Below are positions 36,508 to 50,900 of a stretch of 64,000 nucleotides of DNA, piece after piece. Every line of letters starts with the position of its first letter. Positions within the stretch are counted from its first letter, which is position 1. The position numbers and the translations under genes were made by a program. The stretch is taken from positions 930,001 through 994,000 of the forward strand of contig CAVOJD010000006.1 in assembly GCA_963696075.1 (NCBI GenBank), given 5' to 3'. The stretch is from CAJQQK01 sp963696075 (GTDB lineage Bacteria > Pseudomonadota > Alphaproteobacteria > Rhizobiales > Hyphomicrobiaceae). The notes under the pieces are model-generated. The model was not told where the DNA came from, searched no databases, and was given only the letters and a program-made list of their open reading frames with translations.

Positions 36508-37731
36508 TCAATCGACCGTTCGCGGCCCTTCTGGCGCCTGCGACGATCTCGCGGCGTCGGTTGTTGCCATGAATTGCGCCAGCGCTGGCGCCACCTCCTC
36601 TGTTGCAGTTCGCCCATGGAACGGCGAGAAGTGACAGCCGGCATCGATCAGCAGATGCTCGCGCAGTCGGTCTGGCACCCGCGCGAACAGACGATGCGCG
36701 GCAACCGTCTGCCCCGGGGCTGTAATGTCATCGCCCTCCGCCTCCACCGTCATTAATGCGAGGTCTTTCACGGTTTGAGGACGAACGAGTTCGCCACCGA
36801 ACCGGACATCGCCCGACCAGAGCACGCGCTCGCGGTAGATCGCGGCGATGCTTTCCGTGAACGCTGCACCGTTGATGTCGCGCACCCGCGTGATGCGCGA
36901 AAGGAACGGAAACCGCCGGGCATCCAAGCCATCATCATCGGTGATTTTGCGCCCGACGGCGGTGTCGGCCACGAGATGGTTCCTGAGGTACTGTAACAGC
37001 CGGGCCTGCTGCAGTTCGGCAGGATAAACCCTGCGCCGATGACCCACAAAGTCAGGCGCAACCGGCGCCAGCATGCTGCCGCCGAGCCAGCTCTGCGAGG
37101 TGGCAGCGAGAAGGGAGGCAATCCGCGTCGGCGCAGCCTCGGGATCGATCGGGCTGCACAGCAGCGCCAGCGAGACAGGCCGTTCCAGAGCATCTGATTG
37201 ATGCATCACACTGGCGGCCAGCGAAACAACCGGTCCGCTCTGGCAGATCCCGACGAGATGGACACCGGGCCCGAGATGACGCAGCGCCCCGATCGTCGAG
37301 GAGAGGTTGTCGACAAAGCCGAATTGACCGGCGGAACGCGGCACGAACCGCGCATTGATCCAATCCAGCACCGAGACATCATGCGTGTGCAGCAATCCCT
37401 GGACGAGATCGCGGATCATCAACGCATGGCCGCCGGACATCGGCAGGACGACCAGCACGCGCGGACGAACCTGGCCCGTGAAGACATTGAGCTTCAAGAG
37501 GACGCTGAACGGATTGAGCACGACGTGGCGGCACACCACGTCGTGCCGCCGGCCGTCGATTGCAACATGGGCAATCTCCAGTCCGCCCCACGCAGGCTCA
37601 TGGCTGGTGTCAGCGATCAGGCTACGGTCCATCAGTCCCAGGAGTTTCCCCTCCTGCGGTGGACCTCGGTGCGGCGCTGTCGGTGCGAATACCATGGCGG
37701 CACTACCGCTCGCGTGTTGGACCCGTATCAC
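36508..37731 (-). CDS. phaZ: Intracellular poly(3-hydroxybutyrate) depolymerase-like protein
   Basis: Alpha/beta hydrolase, up to 407 aa, with the PHB depolymerase C-terminal domain: LMTVEAEGDDITAPGQTVAA near 345 and the catalytic-His segment GCHFSPFHGR near 383. The nucleophile elbow is GICQSG near 163; intracellular PhaZ enzymes use a Cys here (usually CQP). The start is uncertain, with ATGs at 37731, 37695 and 37632 and no strong ribosome binding site. It degrades stored PHB to hydroxybutyrate oligomers. The catalytic set looks complete but the sequence is diverged from the common PhaZ. Confidence 0.82.
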   Translation of the reverse strand: MIRVQHASGSAAMVFAPTAPHRGPPQEGKLLGLMDRSLIADTSHEPAWGGLEIAHVAIDGRRHDVVCRHVVLNPFSVLLKLNVFTGQVRPRVLVVLPMSGGHALMIRDLVQGLLHTHDVSVLDWINARFVPRSAGQFGFVDNLSSTIGALRHLGPGVHLVGICQSGPVVSLAASVMHQSDALERPVSLALLCSPIDPEAAPTRIASLLAATSQSWLGGSMLAPVAPDFVGHRRRVYPAELQQARLLQYLRNHLVADTAVGRKITDDDGLDARRFPFLSRITRVRDINGAAFTESIAAIYRERVLWSGDVRFGGELVRPQTVKDLALMTVEAEGDDITAPGQTVAAHRLFARVPDRLREHLLIDAGCHFSPFHGRTATEEVAPALAQFMATTDAARSSQAPEGPRTVD

Positions 37732-37918
37732 GGTGCGTGTGACACAATCCTAACGTAGGAAGCCTTCCTGAGAACGACAAATCGATTGCGCGGACAATCG
37801 CTTTGTCGCCATGCGTCGTATAGGCTGTCGTCAATGAGTAGACAGCGCTCTTTGCGTCACCGTGGTCGCTGACCACGCGATAACCAGCCAAAACCGAACC
37901 GAGTTCGAGAGGTCCCCA

Positions 37919-39034
<1,116 letters not shown>

Positions 39035-39052
39035 CGTGCCACGGGTCATGCC

Positions 39053-39083
39053 TTGACCTTCCAGTGACGGGAAGCCTTATCTA
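39053..39083 (+). promoter_or_regulatory. CueR-activated promoter of copper ATPase
   Basis: -35 TTGACC (39053-39058), a 19-bp spacer (39059-39077) containing the CueR-type dyad CTTCC-AGTGAC-GGGAAG, and -10 TATCTA (39078-39083). This is the classical MerR-family architecture. The regulator gene cueR is the second gene of the same unit, so it is autoregulated. Confidence 0.92.
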
Positions 39084-39113
39084 AAGGCAATCGCGTCGAG
39101 GAGGGCGCAATGC

Positions 39114-41591
<2,478 letters not shown>

Positions 41592-41607
41592 ACCATTGAG
41601 GATCGCC

Positions 41608-41994
41608 ATGAACATTTCCGCTGCCTCGCAGAAGAGCGGCCTGCCCGCAAAGACGATCCGCTACTACGAGGAGATCGGCCTCGTCGTACCTGACCGCCGG
41701 CCCAACGGCTATCGCGACTATGGGCAAAGCGACATCCACCGCCTCGCCTTCATCCACCGCGCGCGCAATCTTGGGTTCGACATCGAAAGCTGCCGCAAAT
41801 TGCTCGCGCTCTATTCCGATACGAGCCGCGAAAGCGCAACGGTCAAGGCGCTGGCAAGCGCACACCTCGCCGAAATCGAGGCAAAGATGGTGGAGCTGAC
41901 AGAGATGGCCGACATCCTGCGCCATCTCATCGAGCGCTGCCATGGCGATGACCGGCCGGACTGCCCGATCATCGAGCGCCTTGCCGGCAAGTGA
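41608..41994 (+). CDS. cueR: CueR, Cu(I)-responsive MerR-family activator
   Basis: Dimeric copper sensor, 128 aa. N-terminal winged helix (ISAASQKSGLPAKTIRYYEE), dimerisation helix, and the metal loop CHGDDRPDC with Cys111 and Cys119 matching the two Cu(I) ligands of CueR. The Ser of RESATVK occupies the position that marks monovalent-metal sensors. The ATG at 41608 follows GAGG with 6-nt spacing, 16 nt after copA. It should activate the promoter at 39053 and, by sequence similarity of the site, the cus promoter at 6290-6320. Confidence 0.95.
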   Translation: MNISAASQKSGLPAKTIRYYEEIGLVVPDRRPNGYRDYGQSDIHRLAFIHRARNLGFDIESCRKLLALYSDTSRESATVKALASAHLAEIEAKMVELTEMADILRHLIERCHGDDRPDCPIIERLAGK

Positions 41995-42026
41995 GCGGCA
42001 CCGGCATTACAATCAGCCTAAGATAA

Positions 42027-42380
42027 TTATTTGGTCAGAGGATTTTTCTTGGCCAGCGTTTCCATGTAGCCAAGCAGATCTGTGATCTGGGCTGGACTGA
42101 ACACGAACTGCGGCATCTCCGCATGGCCCGTGACGATACCCTCCGCCAGCGCCTCCTCCAGGTTCCAGACGGAATAACGCTTCGCAACATCGCGAAACGG
42201 CGGCGCGGCCGGCAGCCGGCTCGCCCCAATGGGACCGATCGCATGGCACGTCGCGCAGTGCCTCTCGGCCAGCGCCTTGCCGGCCTCAAGATTGGGCCCT
42301 TCCGCGTGCGCCGAATGGGCGAGCGCCAGGGCGAAACCAAACGAAATAAAAACCGCAGCCGGTCGGCGAGGCAAAGTCAT
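42027..42380 (-). CDS. Small periplasmic c-type cytochrome
   Basis: Monohaem class I cytochrome c, about 117 aa. The ATG at 42380 has AGGAGG 5 nt upstream, so the extra 18 residues of the longer frame are rejected. Signal peptide TLPRRPAAVFISFGFALALA cleaved near AHA-E. Haem motif CATCH near residue 42, with the likely axial Met in HAEMPQFVFS and the C-terminal LLGYMETLAKK helix. Electron-transfer partner unknown. It is convergent with cueR. Confidence 0.92.
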   Translation of the reverse strand: MTLPRRPAAVFISFGFALALAHSAHAEGPNLEAGKALAERHCATCHAIGPIGASRLPAAPPFRDVAKRYSVWNLEEALAEGIVTGHAEMPQFVFSPAQITDLLGYMETLAKKNPLTK

Positions 42381-42638
42381 TGGAACCTCCTGTGGCGTCT
42401 GCCCCCAGTGGAGCACAGTTGCGATCGGCGTCATTGACCGAGGTCAAACGCTCGATGGCAGCGCTGTCAAACCGCGTTCGAGGCCCGGTTGTGGTATGGC
42501 AGCGTGCGATCCAGGTTGCGCTCACGAAGCCGGTTCAGATATGGCATTGCGCGTCGCCAGCCGCCGCTTGCCTGCCGGAGCCTGCAGGGCCGGGCGCGGG
42601 CAGAGCGGCAGTTGGCAAGCGCGGGGAGGGGGCGGATC

Positions 42639-44009
42639 GTGTTCAAGGTGGGCATGTTGCTGACGGTCGGCTCGTCCGGCGTCGCGGCGCTGCGCTTTGC
42701 CCGCAACATCCTGCTCGCGCGCCTGATCAGTGTCGAAGACTACGGCATCGCAAGCACCTTCATCATCGTAACAAGCTTCGTCTCGCTTGCCGGCGATCTC
42801 GCCCTCGACCGTATGATCATCCAGGACCGGCGCGGCGCCGGGCAACGCTTCATCGGCGTCATTCAGGCCGTCATCATGCTGCGCGCCGTCGTCATGAGCG
42901 CGCTGATGCTGCTCCTCGCTGGACCGACCGCCGAACTTTTCAGTCTCCCCGGCCTGACCTGGGTGTTCCAGGTCCTTGCCCTGATCCCGTTGCTGCAGGG
43001 CATCGTCCACCCGGATCTGTTTCGTCACCAGCGCGAAAGCCGTTTTGCGCCGTTCATCATCGCTGATCTCGCCGGCGTTTCCGTCAGTCTCCTCGTCATG
43101 GTCTGGCTCGCCTTCGTCCTGGGTGATTTCAGGATCATGCTTGCCGTCCTCCTCGTCGAGCAGGCGGTGCGCGCCCTTGTCTCCCACATGTACGCCGAAC
43201 GGCCCTTCCACCTCGCGTGGGATAACGGCGTGGCGCTACAGGCTGTCAGGTTTGGCGTGCCCCTGGTCCTCAGCGGATTGACCGTGTTCGCTGTCACTCA
43301 GGGCGAGCGCATCCTCGTCGCGAACCAGTTCACGTTCCGCGATCTCGGCATCTTCAGCGCGGCCCTGACCCTCGCCTTCACGCCCGGCCAATTGCTTGCG
43401 ACCATTCAACAGCGCTACTTCCTGCCCCAGCTCGCACCGGCGGCCCTTGCCTCCGACACATCCGGCCGGCGGATCAATGAAGCCCTCCAGGTCACCCTCC
43501 TGACCGGCGCCGGATTTGCCCTCGGCGCGTACGCGTTCGGCCCCCAGGCCATGGTCCTCCTGTTCGGCGAGCGCTTCGCCGAGGGCGCAGCCTTCATTGG
43601 CCTCATCGCCCTGGTCGCGGCATTGCGCGCGATGCGCTCCGGCCCCAATGTCGTCGCACTCTCCGACGGCCATACCTGGGAAATCCTGGCAGCCAGCGTC
43701 GTGCGCCTGGTCTCGTTGCCGATTGCCGTGGCGCTCGTCCTCGACGGCGGCTCCATCCTCGATATCCTGATTGTCGGTGCGCTGGGTGAGGCAGCAGCCC
43801 TCCTGTTCGCCTATGCGCTCGTTGTCTGGCGAGGCAAAACGGTAACGCGGCGAACCTTTGTACTGTTGACGTTGACCCTGGCGTTATGCGCGATCCTGGG
43901 CGTCGCAATCGTATTCGAGCCGAACGTGTCGATGCCAGCCCTGCTCTCAGCCGCAGCAGTGTTCGTGGCATCGACCGCCATTTGGTACGCCGCGCCCCCG
44001 GCGAGATGA
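42639..44009 (+). CDS. Wzx-like polysaccharide flippase
   Basis: Oligosaccharide/lipopolysaccharide flippase of the MATE-like MVF superfamily, about 456 aa with 12 or more helices. The GTG at 42639 follows GGAGGGGG; the frame is open 50 residues further back, but that part is Arg-rich with no membrane helices. Helix starts: LLTVGSSGVAALRFARNILL, then SVEDYGIASTFIIVTSFVSL, the family-typical DYG motif. It presumably flips a lipid-linked saccharide or teichuronic-type unit. A sulfotransferase follows 107 nt later. Confidence 0.88.
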   Translation: MFKVGMLLTVGSSGVAALRFARNILLARLISVEDYGIASTFIIVTSFVSLAGDLALDRMIIQDRRGAGQRFIGVIQAVIMLRAVVMSALMLLLAGPTAELFSLPGLTWVFQVLALIPLLQGIVHPDLFRHQRESRFAPFIIADLAGVSVSLLVMVWLAFVLGDFRIMLAVLLVEQAVRALVSHMYAERPFHLAWDNGVALQAVRFGVPLVLSGLTVFAVTQGERILVANQFTFRDLGIFSAALTLAFTPGQLLATIQQRYFLPQLAPAALASDTSGRRINEALQVTLLTGAGFALGAYAFGPQAMVLLFGERFAEGAAFIGLIALVAALRAMRSGPNVVALSDGHTWEILAASVVRLVSLPIAVALVLDGGSILDILIVGALGEAAALLFAYALVVWRGKTVTRRTFVLLTLTLALCAILGVAIVFEPNVSMPALLSAAAVFVASTAIWYAAPPAR

Positions 44010-44116
44010 GGCAGCGCTCGCCGCACCGCCCCGCACGGATCGGCAGCGCGTTTGCCAATCGTCCAGAATCACGCTCCAAAGAGCCAAGCGATCTGAGCCA
44101 CAGGACCCTTTGAGCA

Positions 44117-45055
44117 ATGGCGGGACCGAACAATTTCCTGGTCATCATCGGCGCGCCGAAGTCCGGCACGACCACGCTCGCCGCCCTCCTGGACCAGCAT
44201 CCCGCAATCGTTCTCGGCTCGGAAAAGGAACCGCGGTTCTTCACGGACTTCGCCGAAATACCCTGGGCCGGCCCGGGCTCCGAGGGCTTTCTGCGCACGC
44301 TGGTATCTAAAGAAGCAGCCTACCTGTCGCTGTTCGCCAACAGAGAAAAGCCCGATGCCGCATGGGCGATCGACGCGTCGACCGACTATCTGTGGTGCGA
44401 GGCGGCGCCGGAGCGGATCGCAGCCTGGGCGAAACGGTTTCCAACCAAGGTGATCTGCATCCTGCGCGATCCCGTTGATCGTGCCATCTCCGAATATCAA
44501 CACACCCTGCGGGATGGCTATGAAGATCGCGATCTGATCACCGCGCTCGATTTGGAAGCCGAACGCATGGCCAACCACTGGCACCCGCTGTTCTATCATC
44601 GCCAGCGCAGCAGCTATTCGGCGCCGCTTGCGCGTTATCGCGAGATCTTCGGCGATGACCTTCTGGTGCTTGGCTTCCGCGAATTGCGCGATCCCGTCAC
44701 CGTGGCGCATCGCGTGACACAATTCCTCGGCCTCCCCGAGACGCCGGTCGAGCCGGGCGTGCACCTCAACACCTCCTACGTCTACCGCAACGAAACCGCG
44801 GCCCGCCTGATGACCAGCGAAAGCTTGCGGAAACTGGCCCGCGCAATCGTCCCCAAAGGCGTCCGCTCGACCGTGCGCGGGATGCTTCTGCCGGCCCTCA
44901 CAGAGCCCTATGCGCCAACCCCCGCTGACCTTGCCCGCCTCGACCGGGATCTCGCCGATGAGATCCGGGCCTGCCGCGAAAACCCGGAAATCCCCTCCGA
45001 GGGCTGGCGCTCGATCGACCGCCTCGACGGCGCCCGCCAGGTCGAAGAGGCCTGA
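44117..45055 (+). CDS. PAPS-dependent sulfotransferase
   Basis: Transfers sulfate from PAPS to a carbohydrate or other acceptor, 312 aa, no signal peptide or N-terminal membrane helix. The 5'-phosphosulfate loop is GAPKSGTTTLAALLDQHP near residues 11-28 and the 3'-phosphate segment is ICILRDPVDRAISEYQHTLR near 115-134. Next to a flippase, a sulfated cell-surface polysaccharide is a reasonable guess. A sulfatase at 46255 could act on the same kind of ester (inference). Confidence 0.9.
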   Translation: MAGPNNFLVIIGAPKSGTTTLAALLDQHPAIVLGSEKEPRFFTDFAEIPWAGPGSEGFLRTLVSKEAAYLSLFANREKPDAAWAIDASTDYLWCEAAPERIAAWAKRFPTKVICILRDPVDRAISEYQHTLRDGYEDRDLITALDLEAERMANHWHPLFYHRQRSSYSAPLARYREIFGDDLLVLGFRELRDPVTVAHRVTQFLGLPETPVEPGVHLNTSYVYRNETAARLMTSESLRKLARAIVPKGVRSTVRGMLLPALTEPYAPTPADLARLDRDLADEIRACRENPEIPSEGWRSIDRLDGARQVEEA

Positions 45056-45167
45056 TCAAGGCCACCTGCCGGCTGGCGCGATCATTCAGGCTGCGCTAGC
45101 ATTTCTGCCAGGAAGCGGGCCAAACGTGCCCGCGTGAGTGTAAGGAAACGAACCGCAGGAGGCCTCG

Positions 45168-46088
45168 ATGTCGATCACGATCTGCCCCGTCAATGATGAT
45201 TTCGCTGCCGAAATCTATGATGTCGACCTTGCCAATCTGACGCCCGGCCAGCTCGAGGAGATCAAGTCCGCGTTCTGGAAATACGCCGTCCTCATCTTTC
45301 CCGAGCAGAAGCTGGAGCAGGAAGAACACGTCACGTTCGCCCTGAACTTCGGCCCCAAGGATCTGAGCGTCATCAAACAGGCCGTCTCGGATGAAAAGCT
45401 GCGGGTGCGCGAAGATATCGCCGACGTCTCGAACCTGTCCGCCGACGGCAAGATCCTCGCAGAAAACAACCGCCTTCGCCGCCTCCAGCTCGGCAACCGC
45501 CTGTGGCACACCGACAGCTCGTTCAAGATCGTGCCAGCACTTGCCTCGCTGCTCTATGCCCGCGAAATCCCCCCCGTCGGCGGACAGACCGCTTTCGCCG
45601 ACCTGCGCGCCGCCTACGATGCGCTCCCGGAGGAAACGAAGCAGCGCATCGATGGTCTCGTCGCCGAGCATTCCCTCGTCTATTCCCGCGAGCGCCTTGG
45701 CTACACCGACTGGAAAGAGGGCGAGCGCAAAGCCGTCGACGCGGTGCCTCAAACCCTCGTCAGGACCGTGCCCCAGACCGGCCGCAAGAACCTCTTTATC
45801 GCCTCCCACGCCGGCTACATCGTCGGCATGCCGGATGACGCCGCCCGCGCCCTGATCGACGAACTGCTCGCCTTCGCAAGTCAGCGCCAGTTCACCTACA
45901 TCCACCGCTGGCGCGTCGGTGACCTCGTGATGTGGGACAATCGCTGCACACTGCACCGCGGCATGCCCTTCGATGATCTTCGCTTCCGTCGCGACGTCCA
46001 GCGCGCCACCGTCCTCGACATCGCCAACAGCTGTGAGCAGGAAGGCATTCCGCTGCCGCACGTGACACTGCGCGAGGCGGCGGAATAG
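45168..46088 (+). CDS. TauD/TfdA-family alpha-ketoglutarate dioxygenase
   Basis: Fe(II)/2-oxoglutarate hydroxylase, 306 aa. Facial triad His114 and Asp116 (LWHTDSSFK) and His263 (CTLHRGMPFD), with the 2-oxoglutarate-binding Arg about a dozen residues later (RFRRDVQRAT). The LWHTDSSFK context resembles the TfdA-alpha subgroup of aryloxyalkanoate dioxygenases more than taurine dioxygenase. A GCAGGAGG ribosome binding site precedes the ATG. Substrate not determined; sulfonates or aryloxy acids are possible. Confidence 0.9.
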   Translation: MSITICPVNDDFAAEIYDVDLANLTPGQLEEIKSAFWKYAVLIFPEQKLEQEEHVTFALNFGPKDLSVIKQAVSDEKLRVREDIADVSNLSADGKILAENNRLRRLQLGNRLWHTDSSFKIVPALASLLYAREIPPVGGQTAFADLRAAYDALPEETKQRIDGLVAEHSLVYSRERLGYTDWKEGERKAVDAVPQTLVRTVPQTGRKNLFIASHAGYIVGMPDDAARALIDELLAFASQRQFTYIHRWRVGDLVMWDNRCTLHRGMPFDDLRFRRDVQRATVLDIANSCEQEGIPLPHVTLREAAE

Positions 46089-46254
46089 ACAGCGGCTCAC
46101 AACAGCCCCTGTATTCGATGTGGACGGCGCCCATCCACGTCGGACACTGTTATGTCATGCGCCAAACAATCCGGACGCAGCGAAAGGCATCGCCAACATG
46201 GCCTCCGGCCGTTAGTCTGCACGACATCCAATTTGATAGTCGGGAGCTTGCGCT

Positions 46255-47793
46255 TTGGGACGGAAAATACTGCTGGTGACGGCGGATCAGCAACGCCATG
46301 ACGCACTTGGCTGTAACGGCGGACGCATCGCGCGAACCCCTGTGATCGATCGTCTCGCGGCGACGGGTATCAATTACAAGCGCGCCCACAATCAGAATGT
46401 TGTCTGCATGCCGGCGCGCGCGACCATCATATCGGGCCAGCATGTCCGCAGTCATGGCGTCACGATGAACGGCATACCGCTGCCTGAGGATACGCCTGAC
46501 ATTGCGCGCCTCCTCAAACAGCAGGCCGGCTATAAGACCGCCTTGGTTGGCAAGGCGCATTTCGAGCCGGCATCGGCGCCGGGTGGCCCCTACTTTGAGA
46601 ACTATGCCGCGAGCCGTGACCTGACCGGACCGCATCGGGGCTTTGATCATATGGAGCTGTGCGGCCATACCGGCCGTGCCGGTCGAAGCCTGTTTCACTA
46701 TCCGAAATGGTTGGAGGAAACGCATCCCGGCGCCGCCAACAGCTTCCAGGAGTATGTCTCGCCGGAAAAGGAAATCAGCGGCAAGCCGGGCGGCGACACC
46801 GGCGCGGTTCAAGTCTGGAGTGAGAACGATATTCCCCGCGAGGTCTATCATACGGACTGGGTCGCGGATCGCGTGATCGCCTGGCTCGATAGCCTGGACG
46901 CGGACGCTGACTGGTTCGTCTGGATGAGCTTTCCCGACCCGCATCATCCGTGGGACCCCCCGCAGTCTGAACTGGGACGGGTCGATTGGCGCGACCTGGA
47001 CCTGCCCGCGGCCTATCCCGGCGATCGCGACAAGACGATCGAGATCCTCAAGACCAAGCCACGCCATTGGCTCGACTGGTATCTGGGCGAACGTCAATAC
47101 GCCTACGAGGTGCCCAAGAGTTTCGTTCCGGCAGAATTGACCCCCGATCAGATCCGGGAGGTCAACGCCATGTGTCATATCGAGAACGAACTGATCGACG
47201 AAGCGCTTGGCCGGGTGCTGGGCCATATCGAGAGCAAGGGGTGGGGCGACGATCTCGACGTCATCTACACCGCCGATCATGGCGAGTTCCAGGGCGACTT
47301 CGGCATGTTGTTCAAGGGCCCGTACCATGTTGACGCCCTGATGCGATTGCCGATGATCTGGCGGCCGGCGCCGTCGGCCGGCATCGCGCCGGCTGTCATC
47401 GAGCAACCGGTTGGCCATGTCGACCTCGCGCGCACCATCGCGGCCGCCACAGGCATAGAGCCGGACCCGCGCATGCAAGGCGCGCCGCTCCCGACGACGC
47501 CCAAGAACGATCGCGAGCGGGTCATCACGGAATGGGACGGTGGCTATGATGGCGAGAGCGTCACGCTGCGCAGCATCTGCCGCGACGGCTATGTCTTGAC
47601 AGTGTGCGAGCCGGGTACCGCGCATGATGGCAGCGAAGGCGAACTCTATGACCTGACGGCCGATCCACGCCAGTTCGTCAACTTGTGGGATGATCCAGCG
47701 CGGCAAAGCCTGAAGAGCGATCTGATCGCAGATCTGTACGACAACCTGCCGCCTGCCCGAACACCGCCATTGGAGCAGGTTGCGCTCGTTTAG
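46255..47793 (+). CDS. Type I sulfatase
   Basis: Sulfate-ester hydrolase of the alkaline-phosphatase superfamily, 512 aa. It probably begins with TTG at 46255, with GGGAG 9 nt upstream. Metal ligands VTADQQRHD near 8-16 and YTADHGEF near 342. The catalytic Cys at residue 51 in CMPARATIISG is the C-x-P-x-R formylglycine motif, so it requires a maturase. No signal peptide is visible, suggesting a cytoplasmic enzyme. The only FGE-like gene in the window (54305) lacks its catalytic cysteines, so activation must come from elsewhere. Confidence 0.92.
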   Translation: MGRKILLVTADQQRHDALGCNGGRIARTPVIDRLAATGINYKRAHNQNVVCMPARATIISGQHVRSHGVTMNGIPLPEDTPDIARLLKQQAGYKTALVGKAHFEPASAPGGPYFENYAASRDLTGPHRGFDHMELCGHTGRAGRSLFHYPKWLEETHPGAANSFQEYVSPEKEISGKPGGDTGAVQVWSENDIPREVYHTDWVADRVIAWLDSLDADADWFVWMSFPDPHHPWDPPQSELGRVDWRDLDLPAAYPGDRDKTIEILKTKPRHWLDWYLGERQYAYEVPKSFVPAELTPDQIREVNAMCHIENELIDEALGRVLGHIESKGWGDDLDVIYTADHGEFQGDFGMLFKGPYHVDALMRLPMIWRPAPSAGIAPAVIEQPVGHVDLARTIAAATGIEPDPRMQGAPLPTTPKNDRERVITEWDGGYDGESVTLRSICRDGYVLTVCEPGTAHDGSEGELYDLTADPRQFVNLWDDPARQSLKSDLIADLYDNLPPARTPPLEQVALV

Positions 47794-47980
47794 GGTGCCC
47801 GTCATCAGCCGCACGGCGGGCAGGACATCGCCTCAGTCCGGCTGCGGCGCCCTCGACGGTTCATGGCTGATCCTCATGTCGGATCCGCCGCAGGTCGCGA
47901 TGAATTGGGACAAGCCCGAGGGTGCCTTATGTGAGGTTTTCCGGATTGTGGGGCGGCTGGGCCACCCATAGCGCCCCGCC

Positions 47981-50900
47981 TTACTCCGCTGCCTGTGCCA
48001 CCGCTTCCGGTGCCTCGGAGGGTTGCCGCAATGTCAACCTCAGCAGTGGCGGCACCAGGAGCAGCGTCAGGATCGCCGACAGCGTGAGACCGCCGACGAC
48101 CACGGAGCCAAGTCCGCGGTAAAGCTCGGAGCCGGCGCCCGGGAAGACAACGAGGGGCAGCATGCCGAACACGCTCGTGAGCGTGCTCATGAAGATTGGC
48201 CGGATCCGGTTGCGCGTCGCCTCCTCGATCGCATCGTTGACGCTCATGCCATCACTGATCAGGTGATAGCGCGCCTGATGCACGAGCAGGATCGCGTTGT
48301 TGACCACGATCCCGATCAGAATGACGAAGCCGAGCAGGGTGAGCATGTCGAGCTGCTGCGGCTGGTAGAGGTTGAGGATGGCGAGGCCCGCAACGCCACC
48401 CGCGCCTGCAACCGGCACCGAGATCATGATGACGAGCGGCAGGATAAAGCTCTCGAACAGCACAGCCATCACGAGAAAAACGATGACGAGGGCGAGCAGC
48501 AGGTTGATCTTGAGCGCATCCCACGTCTTCGTGAGCTGGTCGGCAGCCCCCGTCAGCGACAGCCGCACCCCCGGCGGAACGCCTTCGTCGACGACCGGCT
48601 GCATGACCTTGGTGCGCATGATCTCAAGCGCGGTTTCCAGCGGCAGCTCGCTGGACGGCCGCACTTCGAGCGTGATCGTGCGGAACCGTTCGCGGTGCCG
48701 GATCGACACCGGCCCGGCCGTCAGTTTCACGTCGGCAAGTTGCGAAATGGGAATGATCTGGCCGTTCGGCGTGACCACCGGATAGGCGCCGATGTCCTGC
48801 GTCCGCCGGTTCTCGTCGAACGCAGCGAGCCCCTTGAGCGTCAGGTCGACCCGGTCCGTGCCAAGCGTGATCTCCTTGATGCGCACCCCGTCGTTGTAGG
48901 CATCGAGCGTGAGCGCCAATGCCTGCGCATCGACGCCCGCATCGGCAAGGCGCACCCTGTCCGGAATGGCGCGCAGCTCCGGCGCACCAAGTTCGAGGCC
49001 CGGCTGCGGGCGAAACTGGTTACCCTGGTTGCGCGGCAGATGTTGCGCGATATTGCCCGTCAGCCGCAGCGCGACGCCGAGGATATCCTCGAGTTCATCA
49101 CCGGAGATGTTGAGTTCGATCGCGCGGCCGCCGCCGATGCCGCGCCCGAACAGCGAGCGCTGGTTGATGAAGCCGAATGTGCCAGGCTCAGAAAAGATCG
49201 GCTGCGAGAGGACCGGGATCAGCTCGCGGACACGCGTTGGGTCCGTCGCGGCGCCACCGAGGAAGGTCGTGCCGCGGAACGATACGAAAAAGAAGTGCTT
49301 CATCGCCGGCGGCTGCGAGCGGTCACCGGTTTCTTCCTTTTCCCAAAGCGGGCGCGCAACGGCTTCGAGACGTTCCGCGATCTTCGTCGTCGTCGGCAGG
49401 TTGTAGCCCGGCGGCGGCAGGATGATGCCGAAGACGAGATTGCGGTTGCCGTCGGGCAGATACTCGAGCTTCGGCAGGAACGTCGCCGCCCCCCAGATCG
49501 CACCGGCCGTGATGATCGCGACGGAGAGGAGGCCCGCGAGGCGGTTGCGCACCGTAAGCCGGGCATAGCCGCGAACGAGCCACGCGAACGCGCGCCCGAA
49601 GTGGTCGACGACAGGTAGCCGGGCGACGTCGATCTTGGTTTTGCCCGGCTGCAGCAGGCGGCTTGAAAGCGCCGGGATCACTGTCACCGCGACAACCAGC
49701 GAGAGCATCACGGAGACCGAGATCGCAACCCCGATATCGCGGAACAGCTGGCCGGCTTCGAGTTCCATGACGAGGATGGGAATGAACACCATCACCGTGG
49801 TCAGCGCCGAGACGAGAATGGCCCCCCACACCTGCGCTGCGCCATGATACGCAGCCTCCCGCGCATTCATGCCGTTCTGGCGCAGGCGGAAAATATTCTC
49901 GAGCACGACGATCGCGGCATCGACAACCATGCCGACCGCAAACGCGATGCCGGCGAGGGAGATGACGTTGAGCGTGCGCCCGAGGGCTGCCATCGCGACG
50001 AACGAAGCGACGATACAGACCGGAATGGCAAGCGAGACAACCAGCGTTGCCCGCCACGACCTGAGGAACAGGAGGAGGATGAAGGCCGCCAGCACGCCCC
50101 CGATCCAGATGTTCTGGATCACGAGCTCGATCGCCCCGTCGATATAGACGGTCTCGTCGTAAACCTGGGTGAGGGTGAGCCGTTCCTCCTTGAGGGAGCC
50201 CTCTCTCAATTCATCGAGCGCCTGTCGAACGCCTTCCATCGTCGTGATGACATTGGCGCCGGTCCGGCGGATGGCATTGATGGCGATTGCGGGCTCGCCT
50301 TTGTGGCGGATGCGCGCGGCCGGCTCCTTGAAGCCGAACCGAACCTCGGCGACATCGCGAACATAGATCCGGCCGGAATTGACCGGCCCATTGTCGATCG
50401 CCCTGCTGCCGGCGGCGCCGCCACCACCGGCGAAGCTGTCCGGCCGCGCGTCACGCGAAGCGCCGCTGCGCAGTACGACTTCGCGCACCGCCTCCAGCGT
50501 GTCCAGTTCGCCTTCGACCCGGACAACGTAACGCCGCTTGCCTTCATCCACATTGCCCGCCGAGACCGAAACGCTCTCTCGGCGCAATCGATCGAGCACC
50601 TCCGGCACCGTCAGGCGGTATTTGGCCAGCCGCTCCGGATCGACAAGGACCTGCAACTCGCGGTCGACCCCGCCGAAGACATTGACCGTGGCCACCCCGT
50701 CGACACGCTCGATGCGCTCCTTGACGACATCTTCCGCGAGCGGCCCGTAGTGTTCCATTTCCCGCGACGTGTTGCCCGGCGCACGCTTGAGGATGATCCA
50801 CGCGATCGGGTTGTCATCCGACCCGGACGTCTTCAGCGTCGGTTCGTTGGCTTCATCGGGGTATCCCGTCACGCGATCAAGCCGGTTCGAGACGAGCAAC

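Noticed and set aside
47780..47971. 63-residue plus-strand frame after the sulfatase
   Set aside because: It overlaps the sulfatase end, has no ribosome binding site and no recognisable similarity.
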